A stretch of 64,000 nt of DNA from Paenibacillus sp. HGH0039 (GTDB taxonomy: Bacteria; Bacillota; Bacilli; Paenibacillales; NBRC-103111), in the NCBI RefSeq assembly GCF_000411255.1, contig NZ_KE150413.1:2146580-2210579 (forward strand), written 5' to 3'. The translations under genes and the position numbers were made by a program. This document shows, in pieces, positions 19,548 to 27,989 of this stretch (positions within the stretch are counted from its first letter, which is position 1; the number at the start of each line of letters is the position of its first letter). The notes below the pieces were generated by a model that did no database searches, had not been told where the DNA came from, and saw only the letters and a program-made list of their open reading frames with translations.

Positions 19548-21028
19548 GGGTTATCCTCCTTCTTGTGGTTCTTGTCCTGCGTATGCAGATTTTTGGGTCT
19601 TCCGGTCATCAAGGTCCAAGGAAGACGCATAAAGGCGGGCACCCAGTTGCTGTAAATAGGCGGCGAGAATGGAGACAGATAGGGAACCCCGAACGATCTC
19701 AGCTTGGACAAATAAACCGTCACCATAATAATCCCCATGATAAGTCCGAACATACCGAGTATGCAGGAAAGGAAGAACAGGAAAAACCTCAGCAGACTGA
19801 CGGCTGAGCTTAAGTTCTGATTGACCAGGGTGGCGTTGCTTACGGCCGTAATGGCACCGACTACGACTACGGAGGGGGAGACGAGCCCCGCCCGAATGGC
19901 CGCGTCGCCGATAATGAGGCCGCCCACTACGGTCAATACCTGACCGATGGCGCTGGGCAGACGAATTCCCGCTTCGCGGAAAACTTCCAGCAGGATCAGG
20001 AGGATCAGGAGCTCGAACTGCCCGGAGAAGGGCAGGCCAAGACGGGCGATCGTGATGGTGGCGAGCAGCCTGAACGGAATCTGGTCTTGATGAAAAGCGG
20101 CCAGCGAAACCCAGAAACCCGGCAGCAGTACACACAGGAAAATGCTGAGAACCCGAACCAGACGGGAAAAAGACGTATAGTAGAAATTATTATGCAGATC
20201 CTCGGGCGATTTAATCTGCATAGCCATGGTTGAGGGCGCGATTAGCACCATGGGATTGCCGTCGACAATCAGGACGAATCGGCCGTTGAGGAGAGCGCTG
20301 ACGGCAAAATCGGGTCGTCCCGTGTAATCCATTAGGGGCATCAGCGAAAACTTCTGGTCCGTGACCATCTCCTCGATTTGGGAGATGCTGTAGATGCCGT
20401 CTACGTCAATGGACTCCAGCCGGCTGCGAACTTCAAGGAGCACTTCGGGCGAGATGATGTCCCGGACATACATCAAGGCCACCTTGGTTCTCGTCCTTCT
20501 GCCGATCACGAACTTCTCGCAGCACAAGGTATGGCTGCGGATTCTCTTGCGGATTAAGGCGATGCTAACCGAAAGGTTTTCCACGAAACCGTCCCTCGGT
20601 CCTTTAATGGATAGTTCCGTATTGGATTCTTCCGGCTTCCGCTCCGGCAAACTGCTTATATTCATAAGGAAGGCCGAGCGAAGGTGCGGGAAAACAAGCA
20701 GCAGCTTGCCTTCAAACAAGATCTCCGAAATCGTTTCGGCCGTAATGGGGCCGGTAAAGGGAAGAAGCGGCAGACAAGAGCTTAGGACGGTCCCGGCCGT
20801 CGGGAAGCCTTGATCCTTGTCAAAGGCCATTTCAAGCCCGGGCAAAACCATCTCGCCGATGAGCTGGCTGTTGCTGGTTGCCTCGCCGTACAGTAGAAGA
20901 ACTTCCGCAGCGTTCGCGCCGTTTTCCCCGAAAGTATGGGTAAGCAGAACGACATCTTCACTCTGGGCAAACAAATGCTTGAGCTGCCCGGCTGTCCATA
21001 TTCCCGCATTGCCGCTGCTTTGTACCAT
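19544..21028 (-). CDS. gerA: GerA-type spore germination protein (A subunit)
   Basis: 494 residues: a cytoplasmic N-terminal domain, then membrane spans including LSIFLCVLLPGFWVSLAAF, and the family block PFSGQFELLILLILLEVFREAGIRLP. It has the GerA-family VGGLIIGDAAIRAGLVSP motif. The C-terminal tail is charged (GRPKNLHTQDKNHKKEDNP). It starts at the last base of the gerB stop (TGATG) and overlaps gerC, so the three are translationally coupled. It forms the membrane receptor complex with B and C. Confidence 0.94.
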   Translation of the reverse strand: MVQSSGNAGIWTAGQLKHLFAQSEDVVLLTHTFGENGANAAEVLLLYGEATSNSQLIGEMVLPGLEMAFDKDQGFPTAGTVLSSCLPLLPFTGPITAETISEILFEGKLLLVFPHLRSAFLMNISSLPERKPEESNTELSIKGPRDGFVENLSVSIALIRKRIRSHTLCCEKFVIGRRTRTKVALMYVRDIISPEVLLEVRSRLESIDVDGIYSISQIEEMVTDQKFSLMPLMDYTGRPDFAVSALLNGRFVLIVDGNPMVLIAPSTMAMQIKSPEDLHNNFYYTSFSRLVRVLSIFLCVLLPGFWVSLAAFHQDQIPFRLLATITIARLGLPFSGQFELLILLILLEVFREAGIRLPSAIGQVLTVVGGLIIGDAAIRAGLVSPSVVVVGAITAVSNATLVNQNLSSAVSLLRFFLFFLSCILGMFGLIMGIIMVTVYLSKLRSFGVPYLSPFSPPIYSNWVPAFMRLPWTLMTGRPKNLHTQDKNHKKEDNP

Positions 21029-22122
21029 CAGGAAGTCCCCTCCTTGCCCGTTTTAGTCGTGACGGATATAAGCGTCCATATTAGGGTCGAGCCCAGTATC
21101 ACAATAAGAGACAGGTGAAAGTAATACCGGTGCATAAATTCATACAGATTTTGCTGGGTAATCGGCATCAGGGTTATGAGCAGGTAACTTAACGCCATGC
21201 AGGCGATAAAGCGGTTCCGGTATTTCGCCAGGCTAAAGGAGAGCATATCCCCGAGCAGAAACAAGGATAAGCTGATTCTGACCATAGTTCCTGCCAGCCA
21301 CTGAAAGACAGAGAAAAAATCGACATGCTCGATGGAGTCTCCCACTTTGACGAGCCGCCACTGTTCATAGGGCGATTCCGTCTGCTTCGCTGCCTCCTCA
21401 GGACCGAACTCAGTGATGGCGCCGACGATGGGACCCAGCATGATGTGAATGAATAACAGGGCAAGGATGAGGATCTGCCAGCTCTTGATTCTCGTTTTCA
21501 AGTGCTGCTGAAGGGCAAGGATGAGAACGAATTCCATAAAACCGCTGCCCGCATAGAGCATCCCGTCCATAACCGGTTTCATGCCGAACTCCAGCATGGG
21601 AAAGAGCCGGTCGTATTCTTTGTTGGGCATGTTGGCTATCATGACGAAGTAACCGAGCACAACCACGAACGGCAGGAGAACACCCGCGCTGATCGCGATC
21701 GTCCGCAGCCCCGATATCGCGCAGTATGCGCATACCACAATGAGAGTTAGGCTTAAAGCGAAGCGAGGAGTGGCCGGCAAGTAATTCGTAACCGTCCAGA
21801 TGCTCGTTTGCAGCAGCGTCGTCATGCCGATCAGGTAGATTTGAATGTACAACGGGACAATCAGAATCCAGGAGACGGCCGGATGTGTCCGCTGCGCCAG
21901 CCAGGGCTGAAGTTTTTGCTGCCCGGACTTTTTCATGAAATAAACGAGAAGAAGACACCACGGGAGAAGGAACAAGGCGGAGAAGATGGGGACGAGCCAC
22001 GCATCCCGGCCTGAGGCATCCAGAACAATGGGATTTAGAATAACGTGATTCATCAGACCGTTAACGAGCATAAGAAGCATGACGAGCTGTAAAAACGATA
22101 TTTTTCCGCCTGATAGAGCCAT
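21028..22122 (-). CDS. gerB: GerAB/ArcD/ProY-type germination transporter (B subunit)
   Basis: 364 residues with about ten hydrophobic spans, of the amino-acid-permease-like GerB family that recognises the germinant. The N-terminus KISFLQLVMLLMLVNGLMNH matches the family start, and PLYIQIYLIGMTTLLQTSIW lies in the third span. It is the first gene of the operon, giving the order B-A-C instead of the usual A-B-C. The start has only a moderate ribosome site (AAGGCGGTGG). A sporulation-sigma promoter is expected upstream but I could not assign boxes. Confidence 0.92.
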   Translation of the reverse strand: MALSGGKISFLQLVMLLMLVNGLMNHVILNPIVLDASGRDAWLVPIFSALFLLPWCLLLVYFMKKSGQQKLQPWLAQRTHPAVSWILIVPLYIQIYLIGMTTLLQTSIWTVTNYLPATPRFALSLTLIVVCAYCAISGLRTIAISAGVLLPFVVVLGYFVMIANMPNKEYDRLFPMLEFGMKPVMDGMLYAGSGFMEFVLILALQQHLKTRIKSWQILILALLFIHIMLGPIVGAITEFGPEEAAKQTESPYEQWRLVKVGDSIEHVDFFSVFQWLAGTMVRISLSLFLLGDMLSFSLAKYRNRFIACMALSYLLITLMPITQQNLYEFMHRYYFHLSLIVILGSTLIWTLISVTTKTGKEGTS

Positions 22123-22322
22123 AGGACCACCGCCTTCCCCAAGTGATAACGGGCTTTTACACAGCCGCTTCCATAGAGTTTGCAGAAAGTGGAATATCTA
22201 TGTCCTCTCCGGACAGATTTTAGGAAAAATGACGGCATAACGTCTGAAATATACAAGGACTCCTGTCTGTAGACCGGTAACGGCGGGAAACGGAGAGGCA
22301 GGCAAGCGAAGGAGTAGAATAA

Positions 22323-22721
22323 ATGAACGATGAAGTGAAAATCAATTTGCCGATACAGGATTTCGAAGTTCCCGATTTGCGGCAGAGCGTGGGCTGGGAT
22401 AGGCGGGATAGCGATTTTCCCGCTCTTCTCGGGCGCTGCAATTTCTGGGCGGGCGTGAGGAACGAAGCGCACAAGCTGATCGCCTTCGGCTATGTGGCCG
22501 GGACGGGGCTTCAGCACGGTTACATGGAGGATATCATGGTACATCCGGATTACCACGGCGGAGGAATCGGGAAGGCTCTGGTGTCGCGCTTGCTGGAAGA
22601 GGCGGACAGAACGGGACTTGAGATCGTAACCGTCACGTTTGCCGAAGCGCATGCTTCTTTTTACGAAAAAAGCGGGTTTAAGCCGTGCCCCGGAGGTCTG
22701 TGGAAAAGCGGATCAAATTGA
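22323..22721 (+). CDS. GNAT-family N-acetyltransferase
   Basis: 132 residues, a minimal GNAT domain. Motif A is DIMVHPDYHGGGIGKALVSRLLEEA, here shortened to its core YHGGGIGKALV, and motif B is ASFYEKSGF. AAGGAG precedes the ATG by 9 nt. It lies divergently from gerB and is the gene just before hmoA; its stop codon overlaps the -35 box of the hmoA promoter. The substrate is unknown. Confidence 0.85.
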   Translation: MNDEVKINLPIQDFEVPDLRQSVGWDRRDSDFPALLGRCNFWAGVRNEAHKLIAFGYVAGTGLQHGYMEDIMVHPDYHGGGIGKALVSRLLEEADRTGLEIVTVTFAEAHASFYEKSGFKPCPGGLWKSGSN

Positions 22722-22747
22722 CAATGATAATCTTTATCAATTACAAT
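22718..22747 (+). promoter_or_regulatory. hmoA promoter with Fur box between -35 and -10
   Basis: TTGACA (22718-22723) and TACAAT (22742-22747) are separated by 18 nt. Between them, TGATAATCTTTATCA (22725-22739) matches the Bacillus Fur consensus TGATAATNATTATCA at all but one position. Fur with iron would block this promoter, so hmoA should be induced by iron limitation. Confidence 0.85.
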
Positions 22748-22782
22748 GAAGGTATATTTCATAAATAAGGAAGTGTATTTTC

Positions 22783-23109
22783 ATGTTCATTCAAACGAGA
22801 TCCGTCGTAGTGGAAAAGGGAAATGCCGAGCAGGTTGTCGAGCGTTTCAGCAAAGAAGGCGCCATTGACAGCCGTGAAGGCCTTATCGACGTCAGTGTGA
22901 TGGTTAACCGTTCGAAGAAAGAGAACGAGGAAGTGCTGATCCTGATCCGCTGGGAATCGGAAGAAGCCTGGAAGAACTGGGAGAAGAGCGAAGAGCATAT
23001 CCAGGGGCACCGCGAGAAAAGAGGACAGCCGAAGCCTGAGTATATCATCTCTACCAGCGTAAATTCCTATGAGCTGAAAAAGAGAAAGATCGGCAAAGCA
23101 GGCCAATAA
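22783..23109 (+). CDS. hmoA: Heme-degrading monooxygenase, HmoA type
   Basis: 108 residues, the length of Bacillus HmoA, an IsdG-like ABM-domain enzyme that opens heme and releases iron in the cytoplasm. MFIQTRSVVVEKG...VVERFS, the GLIDVSVMV strand, RWESEEAWKNWEKSEEHI and the conserved end PKPEYIISTSVNSYE match HmoA closely. AAGGAAG precedes the ATG. A Fur box in its promoter supports a role in iron supply. It is a single-gene unit ending at the terminator 23236-23263. Confidence 0.88.
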   Translation: MFIQTRSVVVEKGNAEQVVERFSKEGAIDSREGLIDVSVMVNRSKKENEEVLILIRWESEEAWKNWEKSEEHIQGHREKRGQPKPEYIISTSVNSYELKKRKIGKAGQ

Positions 23110-23235
23110 ATGCACCAAAATGCACCCCGTGTGCATGTACATATCTGTCCCGGACGAGAGCTGTGCCGCGGCAACCCGGACTCTGCCGAGCGCAGGGAGC
23201 TGCGGGAACGCCGCGCCGCGGGACGGAACAAGGAA

Positions 23236-23263
23236 AGCCGCCGATCGGCGGCTTTTTCCTTTT
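23236..23263 (+). terminator. Terminator after hmoA
   Basis: The 18-nt perfect palindrome AGCCGCCGATCGGCGGCT (23236-23253) is followed by TTTTCCTTTT. It lies 125 nt after the hmoA stop. Confidence 0.75.
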
Positions 23264-23360
23264 CGCAGGTCTGATCCGTCTCGACCCTACCAGTCCCGTC
23301 CAGTCCCGACCCGTCCGGGAGCCGAGCAGGAGATAGGGCTGCCTTCGGAAAAGTGACGGC

Positions 23361-23903
23361 CTAGAGGGAACGGGTCAACGAAAGCAGCTTGTTCATCGTG
23401 TTCCAATTCCGCGTCGTTGCGGGGGTTTTCAGCTTATGCAGGCTGGCGGCGAGCTTGGAATCGCGAATGCTTTGATGAAACAGGAGGTATACCTCGCGTC
23501 CGACCACCCGGTATTCCTCCAGGCGGGGGTCCGGCTCAGGCACACGCCCCAAATCTTCCGGGGCAGGCCGGTCTGCCAGCAGCGTCACGTAGATGCTCTC
23601 GCCTTCTTTCAGATCTGCCGCGTCATAGGGACAGTCCCGGATAATCTGCTCCCATTCCTCCGCCGTTCGTATAATAACGGAGACCTGAAAGCCGAAGACG
23701 GCGGCGATTTCATCTTCAATCCGCTCCCGGAGCGCCTCCTTTGAATTTGCGAGGTCTGAACGGAAAAGAACGTTTCCGCTTTGGATATAGGTTTTTACCG
23801 CGAGAAATCCCATCGCTTCAAACATGTTTTTGAGTTCGGCCATTTTGATCAGCTTCTGGCCGCTTACGTTAATTCCTCTCAATAAGGCGAGGTAAGTCGT
23901 CAT
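23361..23903 (-). CDS. DUF1697-family protein
   Basis: 180 residues beginning MTTYLALLRGINVSGQ, then LKNMFEAMGF and KTYIQSGNVLF, the fixed signature of the widespread DUF1697 family. Its biochemical role is not established. It has no signal peptide. The C-terminal half includes TTRNWNTMNKLLSL, also typical. It is a monocistronic minus-strand gene facing hmoA. Confidence 0.92.
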   Translation of the reverse strand: MTTYLALLRGINVSGQKLIKMAELKNMFEAMGFLAVKTYIQSGNVLFRSDLANSKEALRERIEDEIAAVFGFQVSVIIRTAEEWEQIIRDCPYDAADLKEGESIYVTLLADRPAPEDLGRVPEPDPRLEEYRVVGREVYLLFHQSIRDSKLAASLHKLKTPATTRNWNTMNKLLSLTRSL

Positions 23904-23981
23904 GATTCAGCCCCGATTCTTTTTTGATCCAGTATAGCATGTACCGGCCGTGAAGTAAGGGGAACGGATGCGGTAAACCGG

Positions 23982-24188
23982 CATTTCGCGTTAATTCCGA
24001 ATATTTCCATAAAAGATAGTCCTCACGCGATCAGCACCGCGATAGCATTTCAGGGCGAAGCGTATAATCGAGCCCGAACGAACAACTTCTGGATGAGCGC
24101 CGCATGTTCCTATTATGTGGAATACTACAAGTATAGTCCCGAAGGAGCTACGGTAAGCAGTCATTTGACCACCCCAAACAACCCGTAG
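23982..24188 (+). pseudogene. C-terminal fragment of an unknown secreted-type protein
   Basis: About 68 open codons end in TAG at 24186-24188 and include GEAYNRARTNNFWMSAACSY and VEYYKYSPEGATVSSH, with protein-like composition. The fragment has no convincing start or ribosome site and is followed at once by a rho-independent terminator at 24212, as a real gene end would be. I read it as the surviving 3' end of a deleted gene. The family is not recognised. Confidence 0.4.
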
Positions 24189-24211
24189 GGTTCATAAATG
24201 AGATCGGGAAT

Positions 24212-24240
24212 GCCGCAGCGAATGCGGCTTTTTCTTTTTA
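24212..24240 (+). terminator. Plus-strand terminator after the fragment
   Basis: GCCGCA (24212-24217) pairs with TGCGGC (24223-24228), then TTTTTCTTTTT. It touches the 3' end of the minus-strand AraC gene, whose stop is at 24238. The U-run is on the plus strand, so it serves the remnant gene rather than araC. Confidence 0.7.
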
Positions 24241-26799
24241 CAAACCGCCAAGCTCCCCGCCGATCACATGTCTCTTGCGGTATTCGCCGGGGGGAAGCCC
24301 CGTCATCTTCTTGAACATCCGGTTGAAGGAGGTGACGTTGCGGTAGCCGATTCTCACGCTGATCTCCTGCACGCTCAAACCGGTACCGCCGAGGAGTTCC
24401 TTCGCCCTGCGGATGCGGATCGCGTTGAGCTGTTCGCTGAAGTTCACACCCGTCTTCTCCTTGATATAGACGGACAAGTAGGCGGCCGACAAGTTCAGCT
24501 TATCCGCCAGCAGATCGAGCGAAATATCGTCGGCGAATTTGTTCTCCAGCTCGTTCATCACGAATTCGATGACGGAATCCCGCTCTTCCTTGCCCGCCGC
24601 GATAATCCCGGCCGCCTCCTTGAACAGCTGCGCGTAGAACCGCCCGAACTGGTCGGGCGTGTAGCAGCTTCTCAGCCGGCGCTGGTGCCGCTCCTGGAAG
24701 GAGAGGCCTCCTGCCGGGCCGCAAGCCCCGCCGCAGGCGCAGGCCGATGCGCAAGGCGTGCCAATATCTTCGCCGCAGGTGCAGGCCGCCTGAGCAGCCG
24801 CAGGGCCGGCTCCGCTGCTGCTGTCACCGTTTCCGGCCATATTCCCCGGCAATGTCCGGGGAATATGGCCTGCGGCGGCTCTTTCGCCCGCGCTTGCGCC
24901 CGGAGGCGTCCCCGCCGAACGGTGAGCGCTACTGTTCGCCGCCGGGGACTCGGGGCCGGGATCGGCGTCCTTGCCCCGCGCCGCCACAGCGGCTGCGGCG
25001 GCGCGGCCGTACGGCTCGACGGCTCTCGTGGCGCGGAGCAGGATGCTCTCGGCGATTTGCCGGTACTGCGCGAGTCCCGCGTCTTTCTTATGCATCTGCT
25101 CCAGGATGCGTTCGGTCAGCGATACGCAGTGGGCGAGATTTCCCGCCTGGATGTGCCGGAACAGCTCCTGCTCCTGGGCAGCGTTCAGCGCGTAGGGAGG
25201 CGAAACGCGGTGGCTGCGGATAATCTGGCACTCGTCCAGAGGCCGGGCCTGCTGCGCCATCTCCTGCGCCTGCCTGTAGGCGGCGTTGAACTGGCCGGAG
25301 CCTTTGTGAACCGAACCGACGGCGAGCGTGGCGAGAAAATAAGCTTTGTCCCGGTCCAGGATAGGTTTCAGCTTCTCCAGCGCTTCCCTGAGTTTTTCCG
25401 GCTCATCTCCGCCTTTGACGAGTGTCAAAATCTGATTCGTGTCGATCTGGAACGTGTGCGAATGGGGAAGATGCTCGGTCATGACGACGTTGATATACTC
25501 CCGGATATAGTAAGCGATCCGGTCCGGCCGCGAGTGGCTTTCGGGAACGGTCCCCTCTTTGAAATGAAGCTGGACCAGCACGAGACAGAACGGGTCGTCC
25601 ATTTCCGCGATGTCCTGCCAGTCGTTAATATCCGATGTAATCGCTTTCAATTTATTGATATACCCGAAGCTGGTCAGAAGCGACTTTTTTCCGAGAAGCT
25701 CCTTCCGGACGGCTTCTTTTTCCTGCATTAGCTCGTGGAGGTTCTGATGGATCAGGTCGAATTCGCGGATCGCGCTCTTCGGCCGGACAGGGTCCCTGCT
25801 CGCGATGGAGCTGAGCATCTGCTTGACAGGCCGATGAATTCTGCGGCTGAAGAACAGCGAGGCCGCAATGCCGAGCAGAAGGGCAGCGGCAAAAATAAGC
25901 AGCAGCGTCAGGCTCGCGTTGCGCACTTTGGCCGTGATATTCGCGTACGGCAGCGCGGTGACATACGTAAGCCGGGTGAGCGGGTCTTTTTCGGCAAAAA
26001 AATACGTGTCGCCCGCCTTCATATACCCGGCTCCTTCCGGTCCGAAGGAAGGGATATCTCCGGCGCCGAAGGCGGATGAAGACCGGTACAGCAGGGAGCC
26101 GTCTTCCCGGAGGATCATAAACTCCCGGCTGTCTCCGGGTCCGTAGAACGCTTCCTGCAGAGCGCGGGCGTCCAGCAGGGCTACGATCTGATAATTGGAG
26201 CCGGGCATGCGGAAGGAGAACGGGATCAGCTCGACATCCACCGACGAGTTCAAGGTCGTCACGTTGAACGACGACTGCGGATGCAGCGCGTAGTTGCCGC
26301 TTCGCGCAAACTGTTCCTTCCAATAAGCAAGCGGATAGTCCGCGCTCAGGTAAAAGCGTTCGAACAGCATCGGCGCGTTCACACTGCCTTCTTTCTCCAC
26401 GATCAGCGAATGCGAATCATAATACACCAGCAGGTTATTCAGATAAAACATCGGATTGTAAGCCTGGGCGCGGACCGTTTTCAGAACTTCGGACGCCTTC
26501 CAATATTCGATGTCCGGTTCCGCTTTCGTCAGCAGCTGGCGGTTGAACGCCACGACCGCTTCGTTCGAATAGAGATCGAACAGCATCGTTTTGATCCGTT
26601 CGAAATGGGTCTCGTACCGTTCGGCCGTATTTTTAAGCATCAGCCGGTTGTACTGGATAATTTCGTTTTGCATGCTTTTGTTAAAGAAATAGACGGACAC
26701 TCCGTTAAAAACGGAAAACAGCAGCAGAATGCCGAGAAAGCTGAAAAATAGTTTGTAGACCAGCGAATGCCGGTTAAGCAGGACCCGTTTCAAGCGCAT
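24238..26799 (-). CDS. Membrane-bound AraC-family regulator of importer 2
   Basis: About 853 residues. Order: TM1 (about 19-40), extracellular dCache-like sensor (40-290), TM2 (about 296-318), a cytoplasmic region, a low-complexity Ala/Gly/Cys-rich insert (about 640-720, including CGEDIGTPCASACACGGACG), and a C-terminal AraC domain with SAAYLSVYIKEKTGVNFSEQ and TSFNRMFKKMTGLPPGEYRK. It senses a ligand directly and has no receiver domain. It is divergent from the permease/SBP operon at 26990-30597, which it probably controls. A TTG at 26802 precedes the ATG; AAAGGGAG favours the ATG at 26799. A perfect 15-bp palindrome inside the insert suggests sequence gain. Confidence 0.9.
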   Translation of the reverse strand: MRLKRVLLNRHSLVYKLFFSFLGILLLFSVFNGVSVYFFNKSMQNEIIQYNRLMLKNTAERYETHFERIKTMLFDLYSNEAVVAFNRQLLTKAEPDIEYWKASEVLKTVRAQAYNPMFYLNNLLVYYDSHSLIVEKEGSVNAPMLFERFYLSADYPLAYWKEQFARSGNYALHPQSSFNVTTLNSSVDVELIPFSFRMPGSNYQIVALLDARALQEAFYGPGDSREFMILREDGSLLYRSSSAFGAGDIPSFGPEGAGYMKAGDTYFFAEKDPLTRLTYVTALPYANITAKVRNASLTLLLIFAAALLLGIAASLFFSRRIHRPVKQMLSSIASRDPVRPKSAIREFDLIHQNLHELMQEKEAVRKELLGKKSLLTSFGYINKLKAITSDINDWQDIAEMDDPFCLVLVQLHFKEGTVPESHSRPDRIAYYIREYINVVMTEHLPHSHTFQIDTNQILTLVKGGDEPEKLREALEKLKPILDRDKAYFLATLAVGSVHKGSGQFNAAYRQAQEMAQQARPLDECQIIRSHRVSPPYALNAAQEQELFRHIQAGNLAHCVSLTERILEQMHKKDAGLAQYRQIAESILLRATRAVEPYGRAAAAAVAARGKDADPGPESPAANSSAHRSAGTPPGASAGERAAAGHIPRTLPGNMAGNGDSSSGAGPAAAQAACTCGEDIGTPCASACACGGACGPAGGLSFQERHQRRLRSCYTPDQFGRFYAQLFKEAAGIIAAGKEERDSVIEFVMNELENKFADDISLDLLADKLNLSAAYLSVYIKEKTGVNFSEQLNAIRIRRAKELLGGTGLSVQEISVRIGYRNVTSFNRMFKKMTGLPPGEYRKRHVIGGELGGL
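24835..24870. repeat. Perfect 15-bp inverted repeat inside the AraC gene
   Basis: GGCCATATTCCCCGG (24835-24849) and its exact reverse complement (24856-24870) flank a 6-nt loop, CAATGT. It encodes part of the low-complexity insert (HIPRTLPGNMAG on the minus strand) and lacks a T-run, so it is not a terminator. It looks like a small palindromic element inserted in frame. Confidence 0.85.
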
Positions 26800-26989
26800 C
26801 AAGCTCCCTTTCCGTGTTGTCTTCTTATTTTATCCAAAGAACGCCGGGGGACAAATAAGCTTTTTTTTAGATTCTTATCTTTTTTTTATCCGGCGAATCT
26901 GGGGCCAAGGAGATAAAGAAGTGTAAATACCCGGCGGCGGCCCCGTTTGCTATGCTCCGGAAAGAATACATGAAAAGTGGGGTGGGGAT

Positions 26990-27973
26990 TTGTCACAAGA
27001 AGCGTCATCGTCACAAACAGCGGCTCCGGCATCAGCCCCGGCCGCTTCGGCCGTCCGTAAACCGAAACGATCCGCGGTCTTTAAACGGGTCCGGAGAAAT
27101 TGGGATCTGTATCTGCTCATCTTACCGGTGCTCGCGTTTTTCCTGGTCTTCGAGTATTTTCCCATGTACGGCGTACAAATTGCCTTTAAAAATTTTATCG
27201 CGACCAAAGGAATCTGGGGCAGCCCGTGGGTGGGCTTCAAGCATTTCGAGCGGTTCTTCGAAAGCTATTATTTCTGGCGGCTGCTGACCAATACGCTGGG
27301 CATCGGTCTGTACCAGCTCGTCGTCGGTTTTCCGATTCCGATTATTCTGGCCCTGATGATCAATGAAGTCCGCTCCAAAAAGTTCAGCAAGTTCGTCCAG
27401 ACGGTCACGTACGCGCCGCATTTTCTGTCGACGGTCGTTCTGGTGGGCATGGTGTTTATATTCCTCTCGCCGCAGACCGGCCTGCTGAATATGGTCGTGA
27501 CGTGGTTCCGGGGGGAACCGGTTAACTTCCTGACCGATCCCGCCTGGTTCAAAAGCGTCTACGTGCTGTCCGGCGTCTGGCAGCAGATGGGCTGGAGTTC
27601 CATCATTTATCTGGCCGCCCTTACGGGGATCGATCCGCAGCTTCACGAGGCGGCAAGGGTCGACGGGGCAAGCCGCTGGCAGCGCATCCTGCATATCAAT
27701 CTGCCGGGCATCATGCCGACGGTCACCATTTTGCTCATATTGAATATGGGATCGCTGCTCGGCGTCGGGTTCGAAAAAGTATATCTGATGCAAAACTCGC
27801 TGAACATGCAGGCGTCCGACGTCATTTCCACACATGTGTACCAGAAAGGGATTATCGACGGTCAATACAGCTATTCGGCAGCGGTCGGCCTGTTTAATTC
27901 CGTCATCAACTTTATTCTGCTGCTAACGGTGAACCGGATCGCCCGCAAAGTCAGCAGCACCAGCTTGTGGTAG
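26990..27973 (+). CDS. ABC sugar permease, LplB-type (importer 2)
   Basis: 327 residues. After a 35-residue Ala/Ser/Lys-rich N-terminus, NWDLYLLILPVLAFFLVFEY is the usual first span and YGVQIAFKNF the family motif. The EAA loop is HEAARVDGASRWQRILHINL. The start is a TTG with a G-rich site just upstream; no in-frame ATG lies nearby. It is divergent from the membrane AraC regulator (190 bp between genes). It pairs with the permease that follows 16 nt later. Confidence 0.92.
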   Translation: MSQEASSSQTAAPASAPAASAVRKPKRSAVFKRVRRNWDLYLLILPVLAFFLVFEYFPMYGVQIAFKNFIATKGIWGSPWVGFKHFERFFESYYFWRLLTNTLGIGLYQLVVGFPIPIILALMINEVRSKKFSKFVQTVTYAPHFLSTVVLVGMVFIFLSPQTGLLNMVVTWFRGEPVNFLTDPAWFKSVYVLSGVWQQMGWSSIIYLAALTGIDPQLHEAARVDGASRWQRILHINLPGIMPTVTILLILNMGSLLGVGFEKVYLMQNSLNMQASDVISTHVYQKGIIDGQYSYSAAVGLFNSVINFILLLTVNRIARKVSSTSLW

Positions 27974-27989
27974 AAAGGAGGACTGCCCG

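Noticed and set aside
23110-23235. Repeat of ATGCACC and GTGCAT as a possible element
   Set aside because: Too short and few copies; no flanking duplication.
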